NCBI RefSeq assembly: GCF_049800675.1
Contig: NZ_JBLOOT010000002.1
Location: 496,001-560,000 of the forward strand
Reading direction: 5' to 3'
Source: Cauispirillum nitrogeniifigens
Lineage (GTDB): Bacteria; Pseudomonadota; Alphaproteobacteria; Rhodospirillales; Rhodospirillaceae
DNA: 64,000 bases
Shown here: piece after piece, positions 35,412 to 43,910 of the stretch
Layout: each line of letters opens with the position of its first letter
How positions within the stretch are numbered: the first letter of the stretch is position 1
The notes under the pieces: generated by a model
The model's input: only the letters and a program-made list of their open reading frames with translations
What the model was told of the DNA's origin: nothing
The model's database searches: none
Translations under genes and position numbers: made by a program

Positions 35412-37039
35412 CAGGACGCGGCTCTGGGCGGTTCCACGCCGGAGTCGTGCCCGTCTTCCTCGGCGGCGACGTGGTTGGCTTGGTTGAGGGCGGCGTCGAG
35501 GACCAGGCGGCCCAGCGTGTCGGCGCCGACATCGAGGCTGCGGGTCGCCGGCCGCCCCTTGCGCCACACCACATAGTCGGTGCGGCCGCTGCGGAAGCCG
35601 GCCGAGTTGAAGGCTTTGGGCAGGCTGGGCACATGGTCGCCGAACATGCAGAACACGCCGTCGCGCGGCGCCGCCTCCAGGGCGTCCACGAGGCGGCCGG
35701 CCATGGCGTCGGCGTTGGCGACATGGCGCACGTACATGGCCAGTTCCGGCGACCCCAGCAGCGGCGCCTGCACCACCTCGGGAGCCACGTCGGCCAGGCG
35801 GTCCATCTCCCACTTGCCGTGGTTTTCCATGGTGATGGCAAAGACGAACACCGGCCCGTCGTGGCCGCCCAGGACCTCCAGGATCTTGTCGGCCACGGCG
35901 CGGTCGGAGACATAGGGGCCGAAGGTCTCGGCGCCTTCGAAATCGCGGATGTCGAGGAAGGCGTCGAAGCCCAGGTTGGGGAACACCTCGTCGCGGTCGA
36001 AGAAGTTCGACGCGTAGGGGTGCACGCACACCGTCCGGTAGCCCATGGCGCGAAGCTGGTGGGCCATGGTCCACATCGGCTTCTTGCCCAGGCTGAGGTA
36101 GGGGTTGAAGCGGTGGACGCCCAGCGCCTCGTTGGGCAGGCCCGACAGCACGGCGAACTCGGTGCGCATGGTGTTGGCGCCCCAGGCCGGCACCGACAGG
36201 CGGCCGCGATAGGCGGCGGCGGCATTGATGCCGTCCCAGCGCGCCAGCACAGCCTGCGGAATGCTGGGGTGGACGCGGCGGACGTCGAAGAAGGATTCGC
36301 TCTGCACCACCACGATGTTGGGCAGCACGGCGGGATCGCCCCAGGCCACCGTCGGCCGCAGGGCCAGGGCCAGGGCGCGGCGGCGGCGGAAGGCCTCGCC
36401 GGTGCCGGCGGCGGGCGGTTCGGCGGGCTCGTTGGCGAGGAAGAAGTAGAAGATCAGGCAGACCACCAGCGACAGCTTGTCCATGTCCTCGCGCACGTCG
36501 GCCTGGGCGCCGAAGCGCCGCAGAAGCTGCGCGAAGGTGCCGCGCAGCGGCCCGCGCGTGATCGCGTAGATCATGCCGAAGACCACGAACAGGTAGGCGA
36601 AGGTGGGGAAGAAGTCGTCGGGGGCGCTGCGGTTGATGACCGTGGGCTCGAAGATCAGGCCGGCGGCGATGGCCCCGATGGCGGCGACCACCACCATGAT
36701 GATGTTGCCCAGGCCGATGTAGTTCACGTACAGCGCCGGATGGGCGATCGCCTGGCGCAGCAGCGCGAAGTCCGAGAACACCAGCGGCTCCTTGAGCGCG
36801 GCGTACTTGGCGTTGTTCACCACCACGATGGCGGCGAAGACGATGATCGACGCGATCAGGCTGAACACCGGACGGTAGCTGATCATGAAGATCGAGACGT
36901 AGAACACGATCGCCGGCATGGCCGCCAGCACGCTCATGCGGTGCAGCAGCGGGCGCCCGTCCGTCTTCGGCCGCACCAGCCTCTCCATCAGAAGGATGGT
37001 GAGCAGGGTGAGGCACAGGCAGACGGCGAACAGGGTCAT
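35411..37039 (-). CDS. LTA-synthase-like membrane sulfatase/phosphoglycerol transferase
   Basis: A 542-residue inner-membrane protein of the alkaline-phosphatase superfamily. About five membrane spans occupy the first 215 residues. The periplasmic domain (about 240-520) has VVQSESFFDVRR, whose Ser/Glu context matches the metal-binding site. It also has SVPAWGANTMRTEFAVLSG with the nucleophilic Thr position, VHPYASNFFDRDEVFPNLGF, and the C-terminal metal site CMFGDHVPSLP. Members transfer phosphoglycerol or phosphoethanolamine, or hydrolyse sulfate esters. Coupling to the KpsS-type gene points to decoration of a capsular or lipid-linked glycan, but the donor is not determined. Confidence 0.88.
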   Translation of the reverse strand: MTLFAVCLCLTLLTILLMERLVRPKTDGRPLLHRMSVLAAMPAIVFYVSIFMISYRPVFSLIASIIVFAAIVVVNNAKYAALKEPLVFSDFALLRQAIAHPALYVNYIGLGNIIMVVVAAIGAIAAGLIFEPTVINRSAPDDFFPTFAYLFVVFGMIYAITRGPLRGTFAQLLRRFGAQADVREDMDKLSLVVCLIFYFFLANEPAEPPAAGTGEAFRRRRALALALRPTVAWGDPAVLPNIVVVQSESFFDVRRVHPSIPQAVLARWDGINAAAAYRGRLSVPAWGANTMRTEFAVLSGLPNEALGVHRFNPYLSLGKKPMWTMAHQLRAMGYRTVCVHPYASNFFDRDEVFPNLGFDAFLDIRDFEGAETFGPYVSDRAVADKILEVLGGHDGPVFVFAITMENHGKWEMDRLADVAPEVVQAPLLGSPELAMYVRHVANADAMAGRLVDALEAAPRDGVFCMFGDHVPSLPKAFNSAGFRSGRTDYVVWRKGRPATRSLDVGADTLGRLVLDAALNQANHVAAEEDGHDSGVEPPRAAS

Positions 37040-37153
37040 GAGCGTTTCAGGGGCTGATCATGGAGAAAACGGAAGGTATCCCCCCCATCACAGCGCGGCA
37101 ACTGTTAATCCCGGCGTGATGGAGGGGAACGGGCGCGTTTGCACGCAAACGTC

Positions 37154-39361
37154 CTAGAACTCGAATTTAATCCGCGCCAGGGCGCCGGCCTCGACGGCAC
37201 CGTCGCGGTGGCCGGCATCGTCCTGGAGCATCAGGTGCAGGTTGGAGGTGATGCCGGCCGCCAGCGGCTTGGCGTAAGTCAGCTCGATGTCGGTCTGGGT
37301 GCCGTCGGGGGCCATGGAGACGTCGGCATGGCGATAGACCACCTCGCCGCCCAGGGTGCGCCCGGTGGGCACGTCGAGGGAGGCGTTGCCGGAGTGCACG
37401 CGCAGCGGCCGGCTGACCGACAGGCCGAAGCTGTCGTCGCCGCTGAACAGCCCGGCCTTTTCCAGGCTGGCCCCGTAGGCGCGGCTGTGCAGGGCATCGA
37501 CGGAGCGGAACAGGCTGCCGCCGGCGGCGCTGACGGTGGTCATGCCCTCGGTGAGGTGGCCGCGCAGAGTCAGCCCGCCGTCGAGCTTCACCGTCGCGGT
37601 GGCGGTGATGGCCAGGGTTTCGGCGCTGTCGCCCAGGCTGGTGGCGCCCGACGACAGGCTGCCCAGGACCGCCGTCCGCTCGGTCAGGAACGACGGGGCG
37701 AGGTCGAAGCGCACCGCCTCGGTGGGGGCGTAGCCGGCCTCGATGGACACGGCGCGGGCGGTGCCCGACAGGTTCATCATGGCCAGTTCGGGCTCGGCCT
37801 CGGAGAAGCGGGCGCCCAGGCTGAGCCCGCCGCCCAGTTCATGGGTCAGGCGGCCGAAGGCGCCGCCGTGGGCCAGCGCGAAGACCGGGCCGCCGGCTCC
37901 GGCGCCCGAGGTCAGGAACGGGCCGTTGCCGTGTTCGGCGAAGCGGCTGCCGTGGCCGATGGTGGCTTCGGTGGCGCCGTGGCTCCACGCCAGGGCGAAG
38001 CCGTTGGGCAGGCTGTCCTGCGGCCCGGCGCCGGTGTCGCTGAGCATGTGGCGGCGGCGGCCGGTGTGGTCGAGGGCGACGTCGTTCTGGCCGTCGGCGG
38101 ACACCAGCAGCAGCATGTTGCCCATCTCGGCGGCGACGATGCGCTCGTCGCTTTCGCCCAGCAGGCGGTCGAGAATGTCGGTGCGGGCGCCGCGCGCGAC
38201 GATGCGGCCGTCAAGGTTGGCGGCGAAGTCGCGGCCGTAGTCGTCGAAGATCACCGCCCCGGACAGCGCCGCGCGGATGTCGCCCAGCGAGCCCATGGCG
38301 GCGCCGCCGGCAATGGCGGTGCCGGTCAGGAGCTGCGACGGCCCGCCGACTCGCTGGCCCAGGGCCACGCGCTGCTGCCCGGCCGCCTGGAGGGCGCGGT
38401 TGACCTGCAACAGGCCCCGGCCATAGAGCGTGTCGGTGCCGGCCGCGCCCAGATCCCTGGCCGAATTGAGCAGGATGGCGACGGTTTGCTGCGGCGTCAG
38501 GTGCGGGTGCTTGGCGCGCACCAGGGCGGCGGCGCCGGCGATGATCGGTGCCGAGAAGGAGGTGCCCGAAGTGACCTCGTAGCCGCCGGTGTTGGTGGCC
38601 AGACGGATGTCCTCGCCCGGCGCGTTGAGGAAGTAGTCCCGCGCCCGGTTGCCGTGCCAGGACCAGGTGCCCGGCGCGTTGCTGAAGCTGGAGTCGCTGT
38701 TGTTACGATCGACGCTGCCGGCCATGATGCCGGCGCCGGCGACGCCGCGCATCAGCAGGTGCATGGCGGTGTCGTCTGGCTTGTAGTTGCCGTCGTTGCC
38801 CGCCGACACGACGATCACCGCCCGGCGCGCCGCGTACTGCATCGCCTGGTGCAGGCCCCATTCGTAGAGGGCGTTGGTGCTCCAGCCGTTGTAGCCGAAG
38901 CTGAGGTTGATGACCTTGGCGCCGCGGTTGACGGCCATGCGCAGGGCGCGGTTGATGGCGTCCGAGGAGGCGCCGCCGTCGGTGCTGATCTGCAACGAGA
39001 TCAGCGAGGCGCGCGGGGCCACGCCGACGATGCCGGTGCCGTTGCGGTTGGCCAGCGCGGCGGAAGCCACCGTGGTGCCGTGCCCGTCGCGGTCGTTGCG
39101 CCAGTTGCCGCCGGCGGTGCTGCCCGACAGGCCGGTCAGGACGCGGCCGCGCAGGTCGACGTGGTTGATGTTGGTGCCGGTGTCCAGGACCGCCAGCCGC
39201 ACGCCGTAGCCGAACCGGGCCGTCTGGCCGATGGCGGCGCTGTTGCCGATCTGGGCATGCCAGGCGGCGTACTCGTTCGCCAGCGCGGGGACGGCGGTGG
39301 CGAACGCGGCAAGGGACACGGTGGCGGCCGCCACGGCCCGGAACTGCTTGAAGAGACTCAT
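37154..39361 (-). CDS. Subtilisin-like serine protease autotransporter
   Basis: A 735-residue type Va autotransporter. A signal peptide (about residues 1-28, ending VPALA) precedes an S8 protease domain with the triad Asp60 (AVLDTGTN), His94 (DGHGTTVAS) and Ser268 (GTSFSAP), and an oxyanion Asn in VSAGND. A linker/passenger remnant (about 330-470) leads to a C-terminal beta-barrel (about 470-735) ending in the aromatic IKFEF, the signal for BAM-mediated insertion. ATG 39361 is chosen for the signal peptide. The triad is complete, so the protease should be active at the cell surface or released. It is 114 bp from the adjacent envelope genes. Confidence 0.93.
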   Translation of the reverse strand: MSLFKQFRAVAAATVSLAAFATAVPALANEYAAWHAQIGNSAAIGQTARFGYGVRLAVLDTGTNINHVDLRGRVLTGLSGSTAGGNWRNDRDGHGTTVASAALANRNGTGIVGVAPRASLISLQISTDGGASSDAINRALRMAVNRGAKVINLSFGYNGWSTNALYEWGLHQAMQYAARRAVIVVSAGNDGNYKPDDTAMHLLMRGVAGAGIMAGSVDRNNSDSSFSNAPGTWSWHGNRARDYFLNAPGEDIRLATNTGGYEVTSGTSFSAPIIAGAAALVRAKHPHLTPQQTVAILLNSARDLGAAGTDTLYGRGLLQVNRALQAAGQQRVALGQRVGGPSQLLTGTAIAGGAAMGSLGDIRAALSGAVIFDDYGRDFAANLDGRIVARGARTDILDRLLGESDERIVAAEMGNMLLLVSADGQNDVALDHTGRRRHMLSDTGAGPQDSLPNGFALAWSHGATEATIGHGSRFAEHGNGPFLTSGAGAGGPVFALAHGGAFGRLTHELGGGLSLGARFSEAEPELAMMNLSGTARAVSIEAGYAPTEAVRFDLAPSFLTERTAVLGSLSSGATSLGDSAETLAITATATVKLDGGLTLRGHLTEGMTTVSAAGGSLFRSVDALHSRAYGASLEKAGLFSGDDSFGLSVSRPLRVHSGNASLDVPTGRTLGGEVVYRHADVSMAPDGTQTDIELTYAKPLAAGITSNLHLMLQDDAGHRDGAVEAGALARIKFEF

Positions 39362-39495
39362 GCGGGATCCCCCCCAAAAACGCGCGGCGCCGACCAACCG
39401 GCCCGAAATCTCATGGTACTGCATAGACCATAAGATGGGAGGGGAAAATCCGTTGGTGGTAGACGTGTCGCCGCAGCAAACTCCGCCCCTGCCGC

Positions 39496-40311
39496 CTACG
39501 GCCGGGTGTCGGGGCGCACCGAGAAGGCGAACAGCGGCAGGATGCGGTCGGCCAGCCACCCCGGCAGCAGCGTGAGCAGGCGGGTTCCCACGGCCAGCGG
39601 CAAGGGGAAGGAGATGCGGCCGCGGTCGCGGGCCAGGCCGCCCCGGATGATGCCGGCCGCCCGGTCGGCGTCCATGAGGAAGGGCTTGTGGCCCGCCACG
39701 CGCTCGCTCATGGGCGAGGTGACGTAGCCGGGGCTGATCACGCAGACGGAGATGCCGTCGCCCCGGAGCATGCCGCGCAGCCCTTCGCCATACGCTTCGA
39801 TGGCGGCCTTGCTGGCGCTGTAGGCGGGGCAGGACGGCAGGCCGCGCCAGGCGGCGAGCGATCCGATGACGGCGATCTGCCCGCGATGGCCGCGCCGGCG
39901 CATCAGGTCGACGGCCGGCTGCACGGTGTTGAGCGTGCCGTCGAGGTTGATGGACAGGGTGCGGCGGGCGCTGGCCCAGTCCTCGCCGGCACCGTCCTGG
40001 CCGACGCCCGACGACACCCCGGCATTGGCGATGACCAGATCGAGCGGCCCGCCGGCGTCCACCTGGGCGAGGAAGGCGGCCAGCGCGGCGGCGTCGCGCA
40101 CGTCCAGACCGGCGGTGACGACCTCGGCCCCGGCGGCGCGGCAGGCTTGGGCGACGGCCTCCAGGCGGGCGGCGTCACGGCCGGTCAGGGCGAGACGGCG
40201 GCCCGGCCGGGCATAGGCGCGGGCCAGGGCGGCGCCGATGCCGCCGGAGGCGCCGGTGATGACGACGGTGGCCGGGTCCCGCCACGGCGCGGCGGACGGC
40301 GCGGGGCTCAC
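39496..40311 (-). CDS. Short-chain dehydrogenase/reductase
   Basis: A 271-residue classical SDR. The NAD(P) motif is VITGASGGIGAALARAYA near residue 17, NAGVSSG follows, and the catalytic Ser/Tyr/Lys are in IAVIGSLAAW and CPAYSASKAAIEAYGEGL. Substrate-side ISPGYVTSPMSERV is conserved. The C-terminal hydrophobic segment (LPLAVGTRLLTLLPGWLA) suggests membrane association, as in some DltE-like SDRs. The start GTG 40311 overlaps the stop of the upstream GNAT gene (GTGA). The substrate is unknown. Confidence 0.88.
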   Translation of the reverse strand: MSPAPSAAPWRDPATVVITGASGGIGAALARAYARPGRRLALTGRDAARLEAVAQACRAAGAEVVTAGLDVRDAAALAAFLAQVDAGGPLDLVIANAGVSSGVGQDGAGEDWASARRTLSINLDGTLNTVQPAVDLMRRRGHRGQIAVIGSLAAWRGLPSCPAYSASKAAIEAYGEGLRGMLRGDGISVCVISPGYVTSPMSERVAGHKPFLMDADRAAGIIRGGLARDRGRISFPLPLAVGTRLLTLLPGWLADRILPLFAFSVRPDTRP

Positions 40312-40928
40312 GCCACGCCCGTCTCGGCGGCGGCGCCCAGGGACAGCGGCGCGCGCATCAGGGCCATGGGGCCGGAGTGGTGCAGGTGCTTGGTCGGTTC
40401 GATGGGGATCTCCGCCACCACCTCGAAGCCGAAGGCGGCATACAGCCGCATGGCCGGCTCGTTGTCGGTCCAGGCGTGCAGGCTCAGGGCGGTGGCGCCG
40501 GTTTCCTCGGCCACGCCGACGACGGTTTCCAGCAGCAGGCGGGCCAGGCCCCGGCCGCGCGCGTCCTCGGACACCACCATGGTGTTGAGGTAGAAGGTGC
40601 CGTCCAGGCGGCTGTCGAACAGCGCCTTGAGCGGCTTCAGGCGCTTGCCCGGCAGCATGGATCGCACCACCGGCGGCAGGCCGTAGTCCTCCGCCGGGTA
40701 GCACAAGGCGCAGCCCAGGGCGCGGCCGTTCTCCTCGACCAGGATGGCGTTGGAGAAGTTCAGCGGCGACCCGTCGTCGGCCACGGCGATGCGCAGCACG
40801 TCCCGCGCCGTCATGCCGGGCAGCAGGCCCTCGAAAAGCTGCTCGAAGATGCCGGCGCCGGCGGTCAGGACGAAGTCGGCAACGGCCGCCGTGTCTTCGG
40901 AAGTGGCGAAACGGATGTCCAGGGTCAT
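40308..40928 (-). CDS. GNAT-family N-acetyltransferase
   Basis: A 206-residue acyltransferase. It begins with the GNAT strand IRFATSEDTAAVADFVL. The acetyl-CoA-binding motif A is TMVVSEDARGRGLARLLLETV (about residue 116), and motif B contains NEPAMRLYAAFGFEVV. The acyl acceptor cannot be told. It overlaps the SDR start by 4 bp, so the two are translationally coupled and probably act in a common pathway. Confidence 0.88.
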   Translation of the reverse strand: MTLDIRFATSEDTAAVADFVLTAGAGIFEQLFEGLLPGMTARDVLRIAVADDGSPLNFSNAILVEENGRALGCALCYPAEDYGLPPVVRSMLPGKRLKPLKALFDSRLDGTFYLNTMVVSEDARGRGLARLLLETVVGVAEETGATALSLHAWTDNEPAMRLYAAFGFEVVAEIPIEPTKHLHHSGPMALMRAPLSLGAAAETGVA

Positions 40929-40983
40929 GGGGCGGTCCTGCTGTGCCGGGCGACGGCCAGCATCGGCGATTCAAGGAGTGGGA

Positions 40984-42045
40984 TCAAGAGTCCCCGCCGT
41001 CGGTCGCCCCCGGCGCGACGCGGAAGCGGTCGAACAGGGGATGGGTCCGCTCGCGCTCGGCGACGGCCTGGCACAGGGCCATGGCCCCGGCGTGCAGCGC
41101 CGCGCGCCGCGCCGGGTCGCCGGCCAGGGCGCAGATGGCGTCCACCCAGGCCGCCGGATCGTCGCCGCACAGCAGGCCCGACACGCCGTGCTCGATCACC
41201 CCGGCGTAGGGCGGCCGGTCGACGAACACGCCCGCCGCCCCGCAGCGGCTGATGTCATAGAGCTTGTTGAACGACCGGCAGGCGTTGAACGAACCGGGGC
41301 GCAGCGGCGCCAGGCCGATGTGATAGTGCAGGGACGCCGAATAGGGCAGGAAGGCGCCCCAGGTCATGGGGTGGACGATGCGGCAGCGCTCGATGCCCCG
41401 GAAGGCGCGCTTGACGTCGGCGCGGCCGAAGATCTCGAACACCGTGTCGCTCCGCCGCTCCTGCACGCCGCGCACCACCTCGCGCAGCCACAGGGCCTCC
41501 TGCCGGTGGCTGACCTCGGCGTGGTAGAACACCTTGACCGCCCGCGCCGCGCCGTCGTCGGGGCCGGGCAGGTAGACCGGATTGATGCGGTGGATGCCGG
41601 GGCCGCCGTACTTGGCCTCCAGGCCGGCGCTCGACAGCCACACCTCGCTCGACAGGCGGGCCAGCGCGCGGTTGAAGCGGTGCCAGAACAGCCCCAGGCG
41701 CAGCTTGTACGATCCGGGCAGCGAGGGGTCGTCGAAGGCGCCGGGAATGTCGTCGTCCATCAGGTAGGCAACGCCCGACAGCCGCCCGCGCCCGCGCTCC
41801 AGCAGCCGCAGGGTGGCGGCGTTGACGTAGCGGATGATGACGACGAAAGTGCCGTCCTCCAGCCCCTCGGCGGCGATGGCGGCGGGGTCGAGGATGTCCA
41901 GGCGGCGCACCGGCACATGGTCATCGCCCAGGCGGGCGGACAGGTAGATGTCGGCCGTCGGCGATTCCCCGCTGTGCACCACCAGCATCGACCGCACGGG
42001 GCGGGTGTAGGTGGCCTGCGGCGTGAACATCTTGGCGGAGAGCAT
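40984..42045 (-). CDS. Glycosyltransferase, GT-B type
   Basis: A 353-residue protein with features of a GT4-like transferase: VAYLMDDDIPGAFDDPSLPGSYKLRL, a linker segment with LSSEVWLSSAGLEAKYG, then VKVFYHAEVSHRQEALWL and the donor-side IGLAPLRPGSFNACRSFNKLYDISRCGAAGVF, where GT4 enzymes place their E-x7-E element (here degenerate, with Lys/Asp). It is related in style to surface-polysaccharide transferases. It is divergent from the GT2 gene across a 159-bp gap. Confidence 0.8.
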   Translation of the reverse strand: MLSAKMFTPQATYTRPVRSMLVVHSGESPTADIYLSARLGDDHVPVRRLDILDPAAIAAEGLEDGTFVVIIRYVNAATLRLLERGRGRLSGVAYLMDDDIPGAFDDPSLPGSYKLRLGLFWHRFNRALARLSSEVWLSSAGLEAKYGGPGIHRINPVYLPGPDDGAARAVKVFYHAEVSHRQEALWLREVVRGVQERRSDTVFEIFGRADVKRAFRGIERCRIVHPMTWGAFLPYSASLHYHIGLAPLRPGSFNACRSFNKLYDISRCGAAGVFVDRPPYAGVIEHGVSGLLCGDDPAAWVDAICALAGDPARRAALHAGAMALCQAVAERERTHPLFDRFRVAPGATDGGDS

Positions 42046-42204
42046 GGGGACATCGGCGCGGCTGGAGGGGCGGGCAACGATAGCGCGCCGTCATCGCGCT
42101 GTCACGCGGCACAGGGTGTGGCGCCGACAGGGGCGCGGCGCCGCAGTTGTGTTCCGGCGCCCGAGCGCCGATAATCCGCCCCCCTCGCGCCGCCCAAGAA
42201 GCCC

Positions 42205-43851
42205 ATGCCGTCGCCCGTCCTCACCCATGCCTTCCGCCAGGCGCTCAGCCGCCCCCCCGCGCTCCCGGCCGTGGCCCCGCCCGCCGGCGGGCATCGGGCG
42301 GCGCTGCGCCAGGACGTGCCGCGCGCGCCCGCCGGCACGCCGCTGGTCACCGTCATCATCCTCAACCGCAACGGCGCCGGGCTGCTCGACGCCCTGTTCG
42401 CCAGCCTGAAGGCGCACGAAACCTGGCCGGCGCTGGAGATCGTGCTGGTCGATCATGCCTCTACCGACGACAGCCGGGCGGTGGCGGCGCGGTGGGCGGC
42501 GGAACTGCCGCTGCGGGTGGTCGCCTGCACCGAGAACCACTCGTTCTCCTACTCCAACAACCGGGCGGCGGAGACGGCGGCCGGCGAGTTCCTGTTCCTG
42601 CTCAACAACGACATCGTGTTCACCGGCCCGGTGATCGGCCGCATGGTCGCCGCCGTGCAGGCCACCGGCGGGCTGGTCGGCGTGCGCCAGTACGAAAACG
42701 AGCCGCCCGGCCCCGACGGCACGCGGCCGTGGCACCACATCGGCGTGCGCTTCTTCTGGAATCCCATCCGCCGTTTCATCGTGCCGCGCAACGCCGCCCC
42801 GCAGCCGGGGGACGAGGAGATCGCCCAGGGCGTGGCCGACCTGCCGGCGGTCACCGGGTCCATGATGCTGTGCCGGCGCGACGACTACCTGGCCGTCGGC
42901 GGCCTGCACGAAGGCTATTTCTACGGCTACGAGGACATCGACCTGTGCTGCCTGTTCAGGCATCGCCTGGGGCGGCCGGTGCTGGCGCTCAACGACATCG
43001 CCGCCCTGCACGGCGACGGGCGGACGCGCAAGAAGGCCGGCACCACCAAGGAGCGGCGGGCCATCCACCGCGCCAACATCCGCTGCCTCGATGATCGCTG
43101 GGGCTTCGTGCTGTGGCGGGCCCTGGGGCCTGCGTGGCTGGACGACGACGGTTCCCTGCGCGGCGCGCCGCCGGTGCTGGCGGTGGTGGCGGGGGCCGAG
43201 GCGGGGGCGGGGGGCCACGACCTGCCGGGCTGGCGGACGGCCGGGGCGGTGCCGCGCCTGGGGCCGCTGGACCTGCGCGGGGTCGACGTGGCGGTGACGG
43301 CCGATCCGGGGTTCCGCTGGGGCCGCGTGTGGCTGGCCGAGCCGACGCTGGTGCGCGTCGGCTGGACCGTCGGCGCGACGGACCGCTGGCTGCGCCGCCG
43401 CGACCTTGCCGGCTATGACCTGCTGGTGGCCGGGGACGGGGACGCCGCCGCCGCCCTGCGCGCCGCCGGGGCGCCCCGCGTGGCGCTGGCTGGTGACGAC
43501 TTGCGCCGGGCGGTGGTGGCCAGCCGCCGCGACGGCCTGCGCCTGGCTTTGGCCGGCCCGCGCCGCGCCGCCCGGCGGCTGGCCCTGGCGCTGGGGCGGC
43601 TGGGCGTCACGGCGCGGCCGACCGGCGGCCGCAGCGCCCTCGACGTCGACTCGGCGGACGTGGTGATCCGGCTGGGGGCGGCGGAGATCCTGGCCGCCGC
43701 GCGGCCGGTGGTGGCGGTGGACGCGGCGACGGCGCCGGATGCCGTGATCGCCGCCGCGCGCGCGGCGGTGGACCGCTGCGGACGCGCCCCGGTCGATGCG
43801 CCGCTGCCGAACAGCACGCCCCCCGCGTGGGGCCGGGGAGCGGAGTGTTGA
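42205..43851 (+). CDS. GT2-family glycosyltransferase with degenerate C-terminal domain
   Basis: A 548-residue protein. Residues about 45-310 form a GT-A domain: PLVTVIILNRNGAGLLDALFA, VDHASTDDSRAV, the metal-binding FLFLLNNDIVF, GSMMLCRRDDYLAVGGLHEGYFYGYEDIDLC and a conserved HGDGRTRKK. The C-terminal 220 residues are Ala/Arg/Val-rich, with faint GT-B-like segments (RVGWTVGATDRWLRR, YDLLVAGDGDAAAALRAAG). These resemble the second half of GT2-GT4 fusions but lack an E-x7-E motif. It is upstream of the dTDP-rhamnose genes and may be a rhamnosyltransferase, but this is unproven. Confidence 0.85.
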   Translation: MPSPVLTHAFRQALSRPPALPAVAPPAGGHRAALRQDVPRAPAGTPLVTVIILNRNGAGLLDALFASLKAHETWPALEIVLVDHASTDDSRAVAARWAAELPLRVVACTENHSFSYSNNRAAETAAGEFLFLLNNDIVFTGPVIGRMVAAVQATGGLVGVRQYENEPPGPDGTRPWHHIGVRFFWNPIRRFIVPRNAAPQPGDEEIAQGVADLPAVTGSMMLCRRDDYLAVGGLHEGYFYGYEDIDLCCLFRHRLGRPVLALNDIAALHGDGRTRKKAGTTKERRAIHRANIRCLDDRWGFVLWRALGPAWLDDDGSLRGAPPVLAVVAGAEAGAGGHDLPGWRTAGAVPRLGPLDLRGVDVAVTADPGFRWGRVWLAEPTLVRVGWTVGATDRWLRRRDLAGYDLLVAGDGDAAAALRAAGAPRVALAGDDLRRAVVASRRDGLRLALAGPRRAARRLALALGRLGVTARPTGGRSALDVDSADVVIRLGAAEILAAARPVVAVDAATAPDAVIAAARAAVDRCGRAPVDAPLPNSTPPAWGRGAEC

Positions 43852-43877
43852 ACTCCCGCCGGTGATCTGGCTTATAT
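43848..43877 (+). promoter_or_regulatory. Possible sigma-70 promoter for the rfbBDC genes
   Basis: TTGAAC (43848-43853) and TTATAT (43872-43877) are separated by 18 bp, in a locally AT-rich patch 34 bp before the rfbB GTG. The -35 overlaps the stop codon of the GT2 gene. It is a by-eye match only. Confidence 0.4.
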
Positions 43878-43910
43878 ACAGCGCCACGCGACAGGAAAGG
43901 GAGTGGGCGA

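Noticed and set aside
37130..37152. Short CGTTTGC/GCAAACG palindrome near the autotransporter stop
   Set aside because: Seven base pairs with a two-base loop and no conserved context; too weak to call as operator or terminator.
37139..39433. Long plus-strand frame opposite the autotransporter
   Set aside because: Low-complexity Gly/Ala/Val/Asp product with no motif; the minus-strand gene has signal peptide, catalytic triad and barrel.
42110..42180. Fragment resembling the core of the 14608-14759 element (GATAATCCG context)
   Set aside because: Only about ten bases agree and no terminal arms are present, so chance similarity is likely.
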